The translations under genes were made by a program, and so were the position numbers. A model generated the notes under the pieces. The model saw only the letters and a list, made by a program, of their open reading frames with translations, did no database searches and was not told the DNA's origin. From the NCBI GenBank assembly GCA_002410925.1, contig DHPR01000010.1:1-64000 (forward strand): a stretch of 64,000 nucleotides of DNA, written 5' to 3'. Shown here one piece after another: positions 34,739 through 47,289 of this stretch (within the stretch, counting starts at the first letter, position 1; each line of letters opens with the position of its first letter). The DNA comes from UBA5359 sp002410925 [NCBI: bacterium UBP13_UBA5359] (lineage in GTDB: Bacteria > UBP13 > UBA5359).

Positions 34739-35224
34739 ATGAATAAAGAGATTATTGCCTCCGATTCGTCATCCATAGTCGATCGTCCGGACTGGGATAG
34801 ATATTTTATGGAGATAGCAGGGGTGGTAGCCAGGCGAGCCACCTGTATGCGGCGCCGTGTGGGAGCCATTTTAGTTAAGGATAGGCGTATTCTGACCACG
34901 GGGTATAATGGTGCGCCGTCCGGGTTACGGCATTGCAGAGAAGCAGGCTGCCTAAGAGAGCGTCTGGGGGTTCCTTCCGGTGAACGGGCGGAGCTCTGTC
35001 GCGGGCTGCATGCTGAGCAGAATGCCATTATTCAGGCTGCCTTACATGGTGTCCCTATAGAAGGCTCCGTCTTGTATTGTACCAATCAGCCTTGCACCAT
35101 GTGTGCTAAAATGCTGGTGAATGCCGGTGTCAGGCGTATCGTCTTTACCGGCTCTTATCCTGATGAATTGGCTATGGATATCCTTGGCGAAGCCGGGGTA
35201 GAGATAATGATATTTAGGGGTTAA
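34739..35224 (+). CDS. comEB: dCMP deaminase family protein (ComEB-like)
   Basis: A 161-residue cytidine/deoxycytidylate deaminase: zinc His and catalytic Glu in GLHAEQNAI, zinc Cys pair in [10 protein letters not shown], and the dCMP-type insert with [10 protein letters not shown]. It deaminates dCMP to dUMP for thymidylate synthesis. It sits between glyA and tagO as in many Gram-positive-type genomes, and its stop is 1 base before the tagO ATG. Confidence 0.9.
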   Translation: MNKEIIASDSSSIVDRPDWDRYFMEIAGVVARRATCMRRRVGAILVKDRRILTTGYNGAPSGLRHCREAGCLRERLGVPSGERAELCRGLHAEQNAIIQAALHGVPIEGSVLYCTNQPCTMCAKMLVNAGVRRIVFTGSYPDELAMDILGEAGVEIMIFRG

Positions 35225-35225
35225 T

Positions 35226-36179
35226 ATGGATTCCTCCATTTACTATGCTATATCCTTTATGGTGGCATTGATTGCATCTTTATTTCTTACACCGCTGATA
35301 CGCTTTATGGCTGCCCGGTTTGGTATAGTTGATCATCCTCAATCACGCAAGGTACATAAGGAGCCGGTGCCCCTCTGGGGAGGATTGGCTATTTATGCCG
35401 CTTTGGTTGTTGCAGTGACGGGTATCTCCATTTTGAGCGCTACGACAATGACCATGCTGATCGAAGGAATAATCGTCGGCGGGGCTTTTATCGTGGTTGT
35501 CGGTATGGTGGACGATGCTATCGGCATGCCGGCACGTTTGAAACTTGCCTTTCAGATAGTGGGCGCACTGATACTGATAGGCTTCGGCATAAGGATAGAG
35601 CTGCTATCCAATCCCTTCAGCGGCGGATATATTTATCTGGGTTACTGGGGAATATTGATAACCATTTTCTGGGTAGTGGCTGTTACCAACGCCATAAACC
35701 TTATCGATGGCCTGGATGGATTAGCTTCGGGGTTATCATGCATAGCTGCAATAGCCTTTTTTATTCTCTCTCTTAAATTTGGTCATCTTTCAATCTCGAT
35801 TATCTCCATGGCTCTTGCCGGGGCCTGCCTGGGCTTTCTCAGATACAACTTTAATCCGGCCAGTATATTCATGGGAGATACCGGCTCAATGCTGCTTGGT
35901 TATGTGTTGGCTGCTATCTCGGTAGCCGGAGCTTTTAAAGGTGCCGCCGCTGTCATGCTGACTTTACCGGTTATAGTATTGGGATTGCCTATCTTTGATG
36001 TCTCTTTTGCTATCTTGCGTCGTTTGCTTAAAGGTAATCCTATATTCCAGGCGGATAAGGGGCATCTGCATCACCGGCTGCTGAATAGAGGCCTGTCCCA
36101 ACGCCGGGCCGTCATGGTATTATATATTATAGGTATAGCCTGCAGTTTGTTGGCTGTATATCTGTCTACTCTCCATTGA
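35226..36179 (+). CDS. tagO: undecaprenyl-phosphate GlcNAc-1-phosphate transferase family (TagO/WecA)
   Basis: A 317-residue polytopic membrane enzyme with about ten hydrophobic segments. MraY/WecA motifs: VDHPQSRKVHKEPVPLWGG, VVGMVDDAIGMPARLK (catalytic Asp pair), NLIDGLDGLASG, FMGDTGSMLLG and HLHHRLLNRGLS. It transfers GlcNAc-1-phosphate to undecaprenyl phosphate at the inner face of the membrane, the first step for wall or surface polysaccharides. wecB follows. Confidence 0.92.
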   Translation: MDSSIYYAISFMVALIASLFLTPLIRFMAARFGIVDHPQSRKVHKEPVPLWGGLAIYAALVVAVTGISILSATTMTMLIEGIIVGGAFIVVVGMVDDAIGMPARLKLAFQIVGALILIGFGIRIELLSNPFSGGYIYLGYWGILITIFWVVAVTNAINLIDGLDGLASGLSCIAAIAFFILSLKFGHLSISIISMALAGACLGFLRYNFNPASIFMGDTGSMLLGYVLAAISVAGAFKGAAAVMLTLPVIVLGLPIFDVSFAILRRLLKGNPIFQADKGHLHHRLLNRGLSQRRAVMVLYIIGIACSLLAVYLSTLH

Positions 36180-36268
36180 CTATGAAAAGGGCAAGGGAGA
36201 GGGGCAAAGTTCTGAGCTGAGAACTCCGAACTACATTACTGTATTCTAAGGATAAGGAGAGAGATCAT

Positions 36269-37450
36269 ATGGAAAGTCCGAGACCAGCAACCGTATTTAC
36301 AGGACACCGGTCCCGGCCTAAAATAGCTGTAATCTTCGGAACCAGACCGGAGGCCGTCAAGATGGCTCCGGTGGTAAAAAGCTTTCAGGCGGAGGATCGC
36401 CTGGAGACCATCGTCATTGTCACTGCTCAGCACAGAGAGATGTTGGATCAGGTCATGGCCACCTTTAATATCAGTGCCGACTATGATCTCGATATTATGT
36501 CTCCGGGGCAAAGCCTGGCGACTCTTACCAATCGTGTGCTAACCGGTATTGATGGCTTACTGCAGAAAATCTGTCCGGATATGATATTGGTCCAGGGAGA
36601 TACTACCACCGTCTTTGCCTCCTCACTGGCAGCCTTTTACAACAAAGTGGCTATTGGTCATGTGGAGGCCGGGCTACGTACGGATGATAAATATAACCCC
36701 TTCCCCGAAGAGATAAATCGTCGTCTTACCGGAACTATGGCAGATATACATTTTGCTCCTACTACTGTTTCACGGGACAATCTTCTGAATGAGGGAGTTC
36801 CTGCTGAGCGGATAATGGTTACGGGCAATACCGTTATCGATTCATTGATGATGGTGGCAAGCAGATCTTATTCCTTTGCCGGAGGAGAACTGTCCCGGCT
36901 GGAGAAGCATCCCGGCAGAGTGGTCCTGATAACGGCTCACCGCCGTGAAAATTGGGGTGCCCCCATGCAGCGCATAGTTCGCGTACTGGCTCGGCTGGCA
37001 TATCGTTATTCCGATACCCTTTTCGTTTTTCCTATGCATCGCAACCCGGAGGTGCGCAGGGTCATAACCGGTGAATTGGCTAACCTGAGTAACGTTATGC
37101 TGGTAGAGCCGCAGGATTATGAACCTTTTATTCACCTCATGAAACGCAGCCATCTTATTATTACCGATTCCGGCGGCGTTCAGGAAGAGGCCCCATCGCT
37201 GGGGATTCCTGTGCTTGTATTGCGCGAGCGCACCGAACGTCCGGAGGCAGTGGAAGTGGGCACTGTTCGTCTGGTAGGCACCGATGAGGAAAGTATCTTC
37301 ATACAGTCGGTTGAGCTGATGGATAGCGATGAAGCCCACCGAAAGATGTCAGGAACAGCCAACCCCTATGGCGACGGCAAATCAGCAGAGCGCATCTTGG
37401 CCGGAGTTATACAATATTTCGGCCTGGAAGTTGCCGGCAAAGAGAATTAA
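36269..37450 (+). CDS. wecB: UDP-N-acetylglucosamine 2-epimerase (non-hydrolysing)
   Basis: A 393-residue GT-B-fold epimerase: IFGTRPEAVKMAPVV at the N-terminus, VQGDTTTVFA, HVEAGLRT, the EEINR region, VTGNTVIDSL, THRREN-type AHRREN and TDSGGVQEEAPSLG. It converts UDP-GlcNAc to UDP-ManNAc for surface glycans. AAGGAGAGAG precedes the ATG. The first 20 residues are a non-conserved extension before the Rossmann strand. Confidence 0.95.
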   Translation: MESPRPATVFTGHRSRPKIAVIFGTRPEAVKMAPVVKSFQAEDRLETIVIVTAQHREMLDQVMATFNISADYDLDIMSPGQSLATLTNRVLTGIDGLLQKICPDMILVQGDTTTVFASSLAAFYNKVAIGHVEAGLRTDDKYNPFPEEINRRLTGTMADIHFAPTTVSRDNLLNEGVPAERIMVTGNTVIDSLMMVASRSYSFAGGELSRLEKHPGRVVLITAHRRENWGAPMQRIVRVLARLAYRYSDTLFVFPMHRNPEVRRVITGELANLSNVMLVEPQDYEPFIHLMKRSHLIITDSGGVQEEAPSLGIPVLVLRERTERPEAVEVGTVRLVGTDEESIFIQSVELMDSDEAHRKMSGTANPYGDGKSAERILAGVIQYFGLEVAGKEN

Positions 37451-37536
37451 CGGCTTTTCGAAACGGTAACAGCAGCATAATCATTTTTATCACAGGTTTT
37501 TTGGCAGATATGTTGAATAATTGAAGTAAGGCCTGG

Positions 37537-37570
37537 CGGCCGGAGAGCTCTCTCCGGCCGGGCTGCTTTT
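37537..37570 (+). terminator. terminator hairpin between wecB and the usp gene
   Basis: CGGCCGGAGAG (37537-37547) and CTCTCCGGCCG (37550-37560) form a perfect 11-base stem with a tiny loop, followed by GGCTGCTTTT. It probably separates the wall-precursor operon from the stress/transport/ATPase genes. Confidence 0.6.
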
Positions 37571-37590
37571 GTAATGGCGGAGGTGGTTAT

Positions 37591-38019
37591 ATGAAGTATA
37601 AATCAATTCTCGTTCCGATCAATGGTGCCGATTATGCGGAAGAAATGATTGACTTGGCTTGTAAGCTGGCAGATCGGGATGAGGCTGAGCTTCATGCTTT
37701 ATATGTTTTTGTCGTTCCGCGAACACTGCCCATCGATGCTTCGGTTCCTGCAGAAGAGAATAAAGGCGCAGAGATACTGGCCCGTGCAGAAGCTGCCGCC
37801 GCCTCTGCCGGCGTAAGCATCAGGACGCATTTCTATCAATCCCGTTCTGCCGGAGTATCCGTTTTGGATGCCATTGAACGTTTACAGGCAGATCTTGTTA
37901 TTCTGGGCGTAAGCGGTGAACCTCGGGTGGGTGGTATATTCTTTGGCACCACAACCGATCTTGTTTTAAAAAATGCGCCCTGCCGGGTATTGATCGGCAG
38001 AGCCGGCATGGAGGATTGA
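37591..38019 (+). CDS. universal stress protein UspA family
   Basis: A 142-residue single Usp domain starting YKSILVPINGADYAEEMI and ending with a G-x2-G-x-n-G-T/S-T loop (GVSGEPRVGGIFFGTTT), close to the ATP-binding type. Such proteins bind ATP and modulate stress or transporter activity. GGCGGAGGTGG gives the ribosome-binding site. Only one base separates it from the TrkA-type gene, which suggests joint action on ion transport. Confidence 0.88.
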   Translation: MKYKSILVPINGADYAEEMIDLACKLADRDEAELHALYVFVVPRTLPIDASVPAEENKGAEILARAEAAAASAGVSIRTHFYQSRSAGVSVLDAIERLQADLVILGVSGEPRVGGIFFGTTTDLVLKNAPCRVLIGRAGMED

Positions 38020-38020
38020 A

Positions 38021-38674
38021 ATGAAGATAGTGATTATGGGCTGCGGGCGTGTGGGCGTATTGCTTGCCAGAATACTGGACAGCGAAGGGCATAAGGTAGC
38101 GGTGATAGACAGAGATAGCCAGGCGTTTGGCGGCCTTTGTGAAGAGTTTCAAGGGCGTATGATAGCCGGTAACGGCATTGATGCCGATGTGCAGCGTGAG
38201 GCGGGTATGGCAGAAGCCGATGCCTTTGTAGCCGCCACCAGGGATGACAATACCAACATCATGGCGGCCCAGGTGGCCAAAGAGATATTCGGTGTTTTCA
38301 AGGTAATAGCCAGGATATATGATTCGGAGAGAGAGCATATCTTTCATGAGCTCGGTCTGAAGACCATATGCCCCGTTACGGTGGGGGCCTTTCAGATAAG
38401 GAATGCTATTCTTGCCGATACACTAAGACGTATACCTTTGGAAGCAGCCAATAATCTAGAGCTTATCGAAACTGCGCTTCCGGAAGGTCTTGACGGCAAG
38501 AAAGTGCGCGATATCCAGAGTCCCGGAGAGATCAGAGTTGTCGCTCTGGAAAGAGAGGGTTTATCTATCATACCCGGCGGGGATACCTTATTGAAGAGTG
38601 GCGATACCATAACTATCGTTATTTCCAGGGATGTAATGCCCAGGCTACAGGCTCTTATAGGTATAAAGGCATAA
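38021..38674 (+). CDS. TrkA/KtrA-type K+ uptake regulatory protein (RCK N and C)
   Basis: A 217-residue cytoplasmic regulator: Rossmann NAD-binding RCK-N domain (MKIVIMGCGRVGVLLARIL) followed by an RCK-C domain (about 135-217; GKKVRDIQSPGEIRVVALERE). It gates a Trk/Ktr-type potassium channel in response to nucleotides. No channel subunit (TrkH/KtrB) is present in the window. It stands directly before a second TrkA-type gene and the V-ATPase operon. Confidence 0.88.
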   Translation: MKIVIMGCGRVGVLLARILDSEGHKVAVIDRDSQAFGGLCEEFQGRMIAGNGIDADVQREAGMAEADAFVAATRDDNTNIMAAQVAKEIFGVFKVIARIYDSEREHIFHELGLKTICPVTVGAFQIRNAILADTLRRIPLEAANNLELIETALPEGLDGKKVRDIQSPGEIRVVALEREGLSIIPGGDTLLKSGDTITIVISRDVMPRLQALIGIKA

Positions 38675-38735
38675 TCATAATATCAGGCTTTAGGCTGAAA
38701 CAGTTAAGGCATGATTATTGAAGGGAGAGAATCCT

Positions 38736-39179
38736 ATGTATGTGATATTGGTGGGAGGTGGCAAAGTAGGTTATTATCTTACCAAAACCTTGTTGTCCGA
38801 AGGATTTGAAGTTACGCTGATTGAAAAGGAGAGGACGATATTCGAAAAGCTTTTTCAGGAATTCAAGGATTCCGTGGTTCTGGGAGATGGTACGGATATT
38901 AGATTGCTGCATAACTCAGGCGCCGGCCGGGCTGATTTGCTGGTTTCAATTACCGGACATGATCAGGATAATCTGGTAGCTTGCCAATTGGCTAAAAGAA
39001 AGTTTGGAGTGGCTCATACCATCGCCAGGGTTAATAATCCCAAGAATGAGGATATTCTGCGCCGTCTGGGTGTCGATACCACACTCAGTAGCACTAGAAT
39101 TATTTTTAATCTGATTGAGCAAGAAGTAGCTGCTCAGGTAGGTAGGCTACAGGAAGCGGCGGCCAGGAGCCGGGAATAA
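38736..39179 (+). CDS. TrkA-N domain protein without RCK-C domain
   Basis: A 147-residue NAD-binding protein (MYVILVGGGKVGYYLTKTLL, VVLGDGTDIRLL, ARVNNPKNEDIL) with only the RCK-N domain, where TrkA normally has about 220 residues. AAGGGAGAG precedes ATG 38736; an earlier in-frame start at 38718 adds six residues. It may pair with the preceding two-domain TrkA as a heteromeric ring. Its stop abuts the first V-ATPase gene. Confidence 0.87.
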   Translation: MYVILVGGGKVGYYLTKTLLSEGFEVTLIEKERTIFEKLFQEFKDSVVLGDGTDIRLLHNSGAGRADLLVSITGHDQDNLVACQLAKRKFGVAHTIARVNNPKNEDILRRLGVDTTLSSTRIIFNLIEQEVAAQVGRLQEAAARSRE

Positions 39180-39492
39180 ATGGCTGAGAATATACTTTCC
39201 AGAATAAGACGGGCGGAGGAAGAGGCCGCATTAACGATCTCAGCTGCCAGAGAGAGCGCTGCAGATATAATACGGCGTGCCTCTGCGGATGCCGAGGCCT
39301 TGCTGGCGGAAAAACGGCGGCAGGGAGAGGCTCAGGCAGCAGCTTTAATTGCCGAAGCAGAGGCTCTATCAAAGGCCGAAACAGAGGAGCTTAAGCGCTT
39401 GTCGAATCAACAAAAAGAACGCCTGATCGATATGGCTGAAAAGGGCTGTGAAGAGGCGACAGGCTACGTTCTGAAGGAGGCTCTTGGTCGTT

Positions 39493-39506
<14 letters not shown>
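39180..39506 (+). CDS. ntpF: V-type ATPase subunit G/H (peripheral stalk)
   Basis: A 108-residue, Ala/Glu/Arg-rich protein predicted to be one long coiled coil (RAEEEAALTISAARESAADI to EELKRLSNQQKERL), as in the stalk subunit that pairs with subunit E. It starts the ATPase operon immediately after the TrkA-type stop and overlaps the subunit I gene. The assignment rests on composition, size and position. Confidence 0.78.
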
Positions 39507-41956
<2,450 letters not shown>

Positions 41957-41957
41957 T

Positions 41958-42569
41958 ATGTCGCTGGAAGCCATTGAAATGAGAATTTTGGCCGATGCCC
42001 GGGCTGAAGCAGAGCGTATAATCGATGAGGCTCAGGCACGTGCAGCCGATATAGCATCGCATGCCGCCGATAATGGGCAGCGAATTACAGAAGAAATACT
42101 GGCCGAAGCAGAGAGCAAGGCCGAAGAGCAACGTCGGCGAGCATTGGGGATGGCCGGTTTGGAAAGGCGAAAAGAGCTGTTGCAGGAGAAGAGATATCTG
42201 CTGGATACGCTCTTTGAATCTGCTATACGGCGTTTGAATGATCTACCGGCGGATGATTATTTCTCTCTTATTTCCGCCATGATAACTCAAGAAGCGCCGC
42301 ATGGCGATAAAGAGCTGCTTTTAAGCGAAACGGATCTTGCACGCCTTCCGACAAGCTTTATGGAAGATCTTAATAAAAAACTGGCTGAGGCCGGCATTGA
42401 TGGGGAACTAAGGCTCTCCCCCGAGCGACGCACTATAAGAGGAGGTTTTATGCTAAAATGCGGCGGATTGGAATTCAATGGCACCTTTGAGCGCTTGATA
42501 ACAGGCATGAGATCCAAGCTTGAACCGGGAGTCATCGAGCGCCTGGGATTCGATAAAGCGAATGTATAA
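41958..42569 (+). CDS. ntpE: V-type ATPase subunit E (peripheral stalk)
   Basis: A 203-residue subunit: a long N-terminal helix (about 1-85; ADARAEAERIIDEAQARAADI) and a C-terminal globular domain (GGFMLKCGGLEFNGTFERLI). With the G/H subunit it forms the peripheral stalk. ATG 41958 follows the proteolipid stop by one base; a longer frame from 41901 lies inside the proteolipid gene. Its 3' end overlaps subunit C by eight bases. Confidence 0.9.
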   Translation: MSLEAIEMRILADARAEAERIIDEAQARAADIASHAADNGQRITEEILAEAESKAEEQRRRALGMAGLERRKELLQEKRYLLDTLFESAIRRLNDLPADDYFSLISAMITQEAPHGDKELLLSETDLARLPTSFMEDLNKKLAEAGIDGELRLSPERRTIRGGFMLKCGGLEFNGTFERLITGMRSKLEPGVIERLGFDKANV

Positions 42570-43614
42570 CGATATCCGCTATGCTTATGCTACAGGCCGT
42601 ATAAGGTCTCTTCAAAAGGACCTGGTTGATGAAACAACGGTTCGCAGAATGCTGGAGACGCCTGATGAAGAAGCCGCCTTTGCCGTTATGATGGAAACCT
42701 CCTATGCGGCATATGCAACCGGGGCAGGAGTAAGCGATTACGAAAGGATGCTGGAAGCCGGGCTGATAGAGGCCTACAGGCTGGTGCGCTCCATATCCCC
42801 GGACGGCACTCTCACGGATATTCTGCTGCGTCGCTATGACCTGCATAACGTCAGGATAATTATCAAGGCGGAACATATTGGTGCGGATTATAAGCATCTG
42901 ATAGTGCCTATGGGAAGAGTCGATCCCGATACTATCGCCGCCGCCTGGCATTTGAGACGTGAGGGATGGGAAGAGGGCAGTGAAAGTTCACATATCTTAC
43001 CTCCGGCATCTCAAATCTCGCTTCCCCGATGGCTGGAACGCCTTCTCTATCGGGCGGCTTTGATGATTGATAACAGCGGCGATCTCTATCTGGTGGATCT
43101 GATGCTGGATAAAGCCTGGTTTCGTGGCCTGAAAGCATGGTCGAAAGAAAACTCACATTATCTGTATGCCTGGCTGGTAGTCAGGATAGATGCCGTAAAT
43201 ATTATGGGAATGTTGAGATTAAGAGCTGGCGGCTGGTCCAGGGAACGGTGGCGTGAAATTTTTATCGAAGGCGGCAGGGTAAGCCGTAGTAAGCTGGAAA
43301 GCCTCTACGATCTTACGCCTGAGCAGGCCGCAGCCGGATTGATAGATACGGTTTACCGGCGTGAAATAGAGGGAGGATTGGAGGATTATCGAAAGTGCGG
43401 CGAACTGTCATATATGGAGGCGCTCTTTGAAGCTCGCCTTTTGGAGGTTTTGCGAGCCGAACGATACATAACCTTCGGCTCGCAGCCGTTGCTGGCTTAT
43501 CTTCTTCGCAAAGAGGCTGAGGTTAGGGCACTACGGATGGTGATGATTGGGAAACTGAACGGATTGCCTCATGATATCATACATAAGCGCTTGAGAGCTT
43601 TTCTCTACAGGTGA
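42562..43614 (+). CDS. ntpC: V-type ATPase subunit C (AC39/d, rotor adaptor)
   Basis: A 350-residue, all-helical protein in the position of subunit C, which links the central stalk to the proteolipid ring. Recognisable parts are the YAYATGRIRSLQKDL start, HNVRIIIKAEHIG, and the C-terminal FGSQPLLAYLLRKEAEVRALRMVMIGKLNG. ATG 42562 gives the family start. Confidence 0.88.
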   Translation: MYNDIRYAYATGRIRSLQKDLVDETTVRRMLETPDEEAAFAVMMETSYAAYATGAGVSDYERMLEAGLIEAYRLVRSISPDGTLTDILLRRYDLHNVRIIIKAEHIGADYKHLIVPMGRVDPDTIAAAWHLRREGWEEGSESSHILPPASQISLPRWLERLLYRAALMIDNSGDLYLVDLMLDKAWFRGLKAWSKENSHYLYAWLVVRIDAVNIMGMLRLRAGGWSRERWREIFIEGGRVSRSKLESLYDLTPEQAAAGLIDTVYRREIEGGLEDYRKCGELSYMEALFEARLLEVLRAERYITFGSQPLLAYLLRKEAEVRALRMVMIGKLNGLPHDIIHKRLRAFLYR

Positions 43615-43632
43615 TCCGGCAAAGGAGCAGAT

Positions 43633-43959
43633 ATGGCGGCTGAAAATACCAGAATGGTATTGATAACGGATGACGATGCCCTGTGGGCCTTTGCAGCCTT
43701 TGGCATGAAAATGTACCGAGTCTATAACAGGGAGGAATTAGCCGGTGCCTGGCGTGAAGCCGTTGGCGGAGCTTATAGCCTGATCTTTATTACGGAGACG
43801 CTGGCCGCAGAGAATCCGGAGATGATCGTTGAAAATGAAGCTCCCTTTCCAATAATTGTTCTCTTGCCGGGTGCCCGCGGCAGCCGAGGAACAGCTGCCG
43901 AATATATCCGACAGGCGGTGGTGAAGGCATTAGGGGCAGATATAACCAAGACAGGTTAA
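43633..43959 (+). CDS. ntpG: V-type ATPase subunit F
   Basis: A 108-residue Rossmann-like subunit of the central stalk: TDDDALWAFAAFGMKMYRV, IFITETLAAENPEMI, and PIIVLLPGARGSRG. Its place between C and A matches the enterococcal order. AAAGGAGCAG precedes the ATG. Confidence 0.88.
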   Translation: MAAENTRMVLITDDDALWAFAAFGMKMYRVYNREELAGAWREAVGGAYSLIFITETLAAENPEMIVENEAPFPIIVLLPGARGSRGTAAEYIRQAVVKALGADITKTG

Positions 43960-44076
43960 AGCATTGAGGATAGAGCTCTGTTATTCTGGATGAGGATTCG
44001 TTTGTTTGAGAGGCGGGAAGTTTCAGCTCAGAAAAGAGAAACGAGAGACTGGAAAAGAGCTTCGAGGAGGACTTGC

Positions 44077-45918
44077 ATGGGAAGCGTGGAACCAACAATC
44101 AACAAGCAACAACCGGCGGCGCACATGCAGAGCGCATCTTCGGCACAGGGAGTTATAACCAGGGTATCCGGCCCATTGGTAGTGGCTGACGATATGAAAG
44201 ACGCTCGCATGTATGATGTGGTCAGGGTTGGAGAAGAGAAGCTGATAGGCGAGATAATAGAGATCAGAGGCAATGCCGCCTCTATACAGGTGTATGAAGA
44301 AACATCCGGGCTGGGTCCCGGCGATCCTGTATATGCCACCGGTGCTCCGCTCAGTGTCGAATTGGGTCCCGGTCTGCTGGAGTCCATCTATGACGGTATT
44401 CAGCGCCCGCTCGACGTGTTGTCCTTGAAGTCCGGAGACATGCTGAAACGCGGTGTCGAGGCTCCCGGCCTTGATCCGGAGCGGCTCTGGGATTTTAGCC
44501 CCGTAGTGGAAACCGGTGCCATGGTCGGGCAGGGCGATGTTATCGGCATAGTGGAAGAGACGGAAGTGGTGGCACACCGCATCATGCTCCCACCCGGATT
44601 AACCGGGCGTATAATCGATATCCGGAGTGGTGCTTTTCATATAACGGATACCATTGCTCGTTTGCAGATGGAGGACGGAACTGTTAGGGAGATAGCTATG
44701 CTGCAGCGTTGGCCGGTACGTATGGGCCGTCCCTACAGATCGAAGCATCCGCCGCAGGAGCCGTTGATTACCGGGCAGAGGGTTATCGATACATTCTTTC
44801 CCATTGTCAAGGGCGGCACAGCCGCCATACCCGGCCCCTTCGGCTCAGGCAAAACGGTTACTCAGCACCAGTTGGCCAAGTGGGCTGATGCTGATATTGT
44901 CGTCTATGTAGGCTGCGGTGAGCGTGGCAATGAGATGACCGATGTTCTGATGGAATTTCCTCATCTCAGCGACCCGCGTACCGGCAAGCCTCTGATGAAG
45001 AGGACGGTGCTGATAGCCAATACGTCGAATATGCCTGTGGCCGCCCGAGAGGCCTCCGTTTATACCGGTATCACTATTGCCGAGTATTATCGAGATATGG
45101 GCTATAACGTAGCTCTCATGGCTGATTCTACCTCACGCTGGGCGGAAGCACTGCGGGAGATGTCCAGCCGTCTGGAGGAGATGCCGGGCGAGGAGGGCTA
45201 TCCTGCATATTTGAGCTCCAGACTGGCCGGCTTCTATGAACGTGCCGGTAGCGTAACCTGTCTGGGCGGTGCAGATATTAAGGGATCTATCAGTGTTATC
45301 GGGGCAGTTTCTCCCCCCGGAGGCGATCTCTCCGATCCGGTAGTCCAGGCCACGCTTCGCGTAGTCAAGGTCTTTTGGGGATTGGATGCACAGCTGGCTT
45401 ACAGACGGCACTTTCCGGCCATCAATTGGTTGTTGAGCTATTCTCTTTATGTGGATGTCATACGGCAATCCCTGCCGGCGGACCAGAAAGATCTTGTCAT
45501 ACTGAGAAACGAGGCTATGCAGATACTGCAGCAGGAGGCTGAGCTTCAGGAGATAGTACGCTTAGTCGGGGTGGATGCTTTATCGGTTGATGAGCGCCTG
45601 ATACTGGAAACGGCCAGGTCGCTGCGGGAGGATTTTCTCTATCAGGAAGCTTTCAATGCCGTTGACACCTATGTTTCACTGGCCAAGCAGCATCTCATGC
45701 TCAGAAATATTTTGCGCTTCCATAATCTGGCCGGCCGGGCGCTGGCTGACGGCGTACCGCTTGATAAGATAACGGCATTGCCGGTAAGGGAGAGCATTGC
45801 GCGTATGCGTTACAATCCGGAGGACAGGATAAAGCGCCTGTCAGAGATAGGTGCAGAGATAGAGGCCTCGCTGAAAAAGCTCATAGATGAAGCGACGGCT
45901 CTTGCGGAGGGATTATAA
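44077..45918 (+). CDS. ntpA: V-type ATPase catalytic subunit A
   Basis: A 613-residue ATPase: beta-barrel domain ([16 protein letters not shown]), the A-specific non-homologous insert (about 135-210), the Walker A loop [13 protein letters not shown] near residue 255, and [17 protein letters not shown]. It hydrolyses or makes ATP at the A/B interface. CGAGGAGGA precedes ATG 44077; the reading frame from 43990 has 29 non-conserved residues. About 20 residues ([18 protein letters not shown]) precede the barrel and are not typical. Confidence 0.95.
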   Translation: MGSVEPTINKQQPAAHMQSASSAQGVITRVSGPLVVADDMKDARMYDVVRVGEEKLIGEIIEIRGNAASIQVYEETSGLGPGDPVYATGAPLSVELGPGLLESIYDGIQRPLDVLSLKSGDMLKRGVEAPGLDPERLWDFSPVVETGAMVGQGDVIGIVEETEVVAHRIMLPPGLTGRIIDIRSGAFHITDTIARLQMEDGTVREIAMLQRWPVRMGRPYRSKHPPQEPLITGQRVIDTFFPIVKGGTAAIPGPFGSGKTVTQHQLAKWADADIVVYVGCGERGNEMTDVLMEFPHLSDPRTGKPLMKRTVLIANTSNMPVAAREASVYTGITIAEYYRDMGYNVALMADSTSRWAEALREMSSRLEEMPGEEGYPAYLSSRLAGFYERAGSVTCLGGADIKGSISVIGAVSPPGGDLSDPVVQATLRVVKVFWGLDAQLAYRRHFPAINWLLSYSLYVDVIRQSLPADQKDLVILRNEAMQILQQEAELQEIVRLVGVDALSVDERLILETARSLREDFLYQEAFNAVDTYVSLAKQHLMLRNILRFHNLAGRALADGVPLDKITALPVRESIARMRYNPEDRIKRLSEIGAEIEASLKKLIDEATALAEGL

Positions 45919-47285
45919 TGCAGAAGGAATATCTCACCGTGGCGGAGGTAGTAGGGCCGCTGATGCTGGTGCGGGCTGTCGAAGGCGTAAAATTTGCTGA
46001 GCTGGCTGAGATAGAGTTGCCTGACGGGGAGACGAGGCACGGCCGTGTGCTTGAGATCAGCGGTGATACGGCTTTGATTCAGCTCTTTGAAGGTACGACA
46101 GGGATGAATATTTACAGCAGCAGAGTGCGCTTTCTGGGGCGTAGCCTTGAGTTCGGAGTTTCAGAGGATATCCTGGGCAGGATTTTCGACGGTCTTGGAC
46201 GCCCCATAGATGACGGCCCGGAAATTATCCCGGAAAAGAGACTGGACATAAACGGAGAGCCAATCAACCCTTATGCACGTGATTATCCCTCTGAATTTAT
46301 TCAGACAGGCATCTCTGCCATAGATGGTTTGAATACTTTAGTGCGCGGGCAGAAGCTGCCTATATTCTCTCTTTCCGGATTGCCGCATTCCAGAATAGCC
46401 GCTCAAATAACCAGGCAGTCCAGGGTTCTCGGCACTGCAGAGAAATTTGCCGTAGTCTTTGGAGCTATGGGCATAACTTATGAGGAGGCGGAATATTTTA
46501 TCAGCGATTTTCGTCGTACAGGTGCCGTAGACAGATCGGTTATCTTCATCAATTTAGCTAATGATCCGGCAGTAGAACGGATTGCCACTCCTCGGATGGC
46601 TTTAACGTCTGCCGAATATCTGGCCTTTGACAAGGGCATGCATGTGCTGGTTATTCTGACCGACATGACCAATTATGCTGAAGCCTTGCGGGAGATATCC
46701 GCTGCCAGAAAAGAGGTGCCGGGACGTCGCGGCTATCCCGGCTATCTTTACACGGATTTGGCAACTATTTATGAACGGGCCGGGCGTATCAGAGGACGCG
46801 GAGGTTCAATTACCCAGATACCCATCCTCACTATGCCGGAGGACGATAAGACGCATCCTATTCCTGATCTCACCGGTTATATTACGGAGGGGCAGATTAT
46901 TCTCAGCCGTGAGCTGCATCGTCGCGGTATCTATCCTCCTATTGATGTGTTACCGTCACTCTCCCGTCTGAAAGAGAAAGGTATAGGCAAGGGCAAAACA
47001 CGTGAGGACCACTCCAGCCTTTCCAGCCAGCTCTTTGCCGCCTATGCCAGGGGCAAGGAGGCCAAGGAACTGGCCGTAGTTCTGGGTGAAGCCGCCCTGT
47101 CTCCGGAGGACAAGATGTTTGCCGATATGGCGGACGCCTTTGAGGAACGCTTTGTCAAACAGGGTGAGAATGAGGATCGCAGTGTCGAGCAGACCCTCGA
47201 TACCGGCTGGCGGTTGCTGGCGCTGCTGCCGCACGGTGAATTGAAGCGCGTCAGCGAAGAATATATCGAAAAATATATGGAGTAG
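45918..47285 (+). CDS. ntpB: V-type ATPase subunit B
   Basis: A 455-residue non-catalytic nucleotide-binding subunit: [25 protein letters not shown] in place of the Walker A loop, [18 protein letters not shown] sequence and the Arg-finger region [23 protein letters not shown]. The ATG overlaps the subunit A stop by one base. Confidence 0.96.
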   Translation: MQKEYLTVAEVVGPLMLVRAVEGVKFAELAEIELPDGETRHGRVLEISGDTALIQLFEGTTGMNIYSSRVRFLGRSLEFGVSEDILGRIFDGLGRPIDDGPEIIPEKRLDINGEPINPYARDYPSEFIQTGISAIDGLNTLVRGQKLPIFSLSGLPHSRIAAQITRQSRVLGTAEKFAVVFGAMGITYEEAEYFISDFRRTGAVDRSVIFINLANDPAVERIATPRMALTSAEYLAFDKGMHVLVILTDMTNYAEALREISAARKEVPGRRGYPGYLYTDLATIYERAGRIRGRGGSITQIPILTMPEDDKTHPIPDLTGYITEGQIILSRELHRRGIYPPIDVLPSLSRLKEKGIGKGKTREDHSSLSSQLFAAYARGKEAKELAVVLGEAALSPEDKMFADMADAFEERFVKQGENEDRSVEQTLDTGWRLLALLPHGELKRVSEEYIEKYME

Positions 47286-47289
47286 AGAG

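Noticed and set aside
44023-44577. Minus-strand 184-codon frame opposite the start of subunit A
   Set aside because: It is antisense to conserved ATPase sequence and has no domain.
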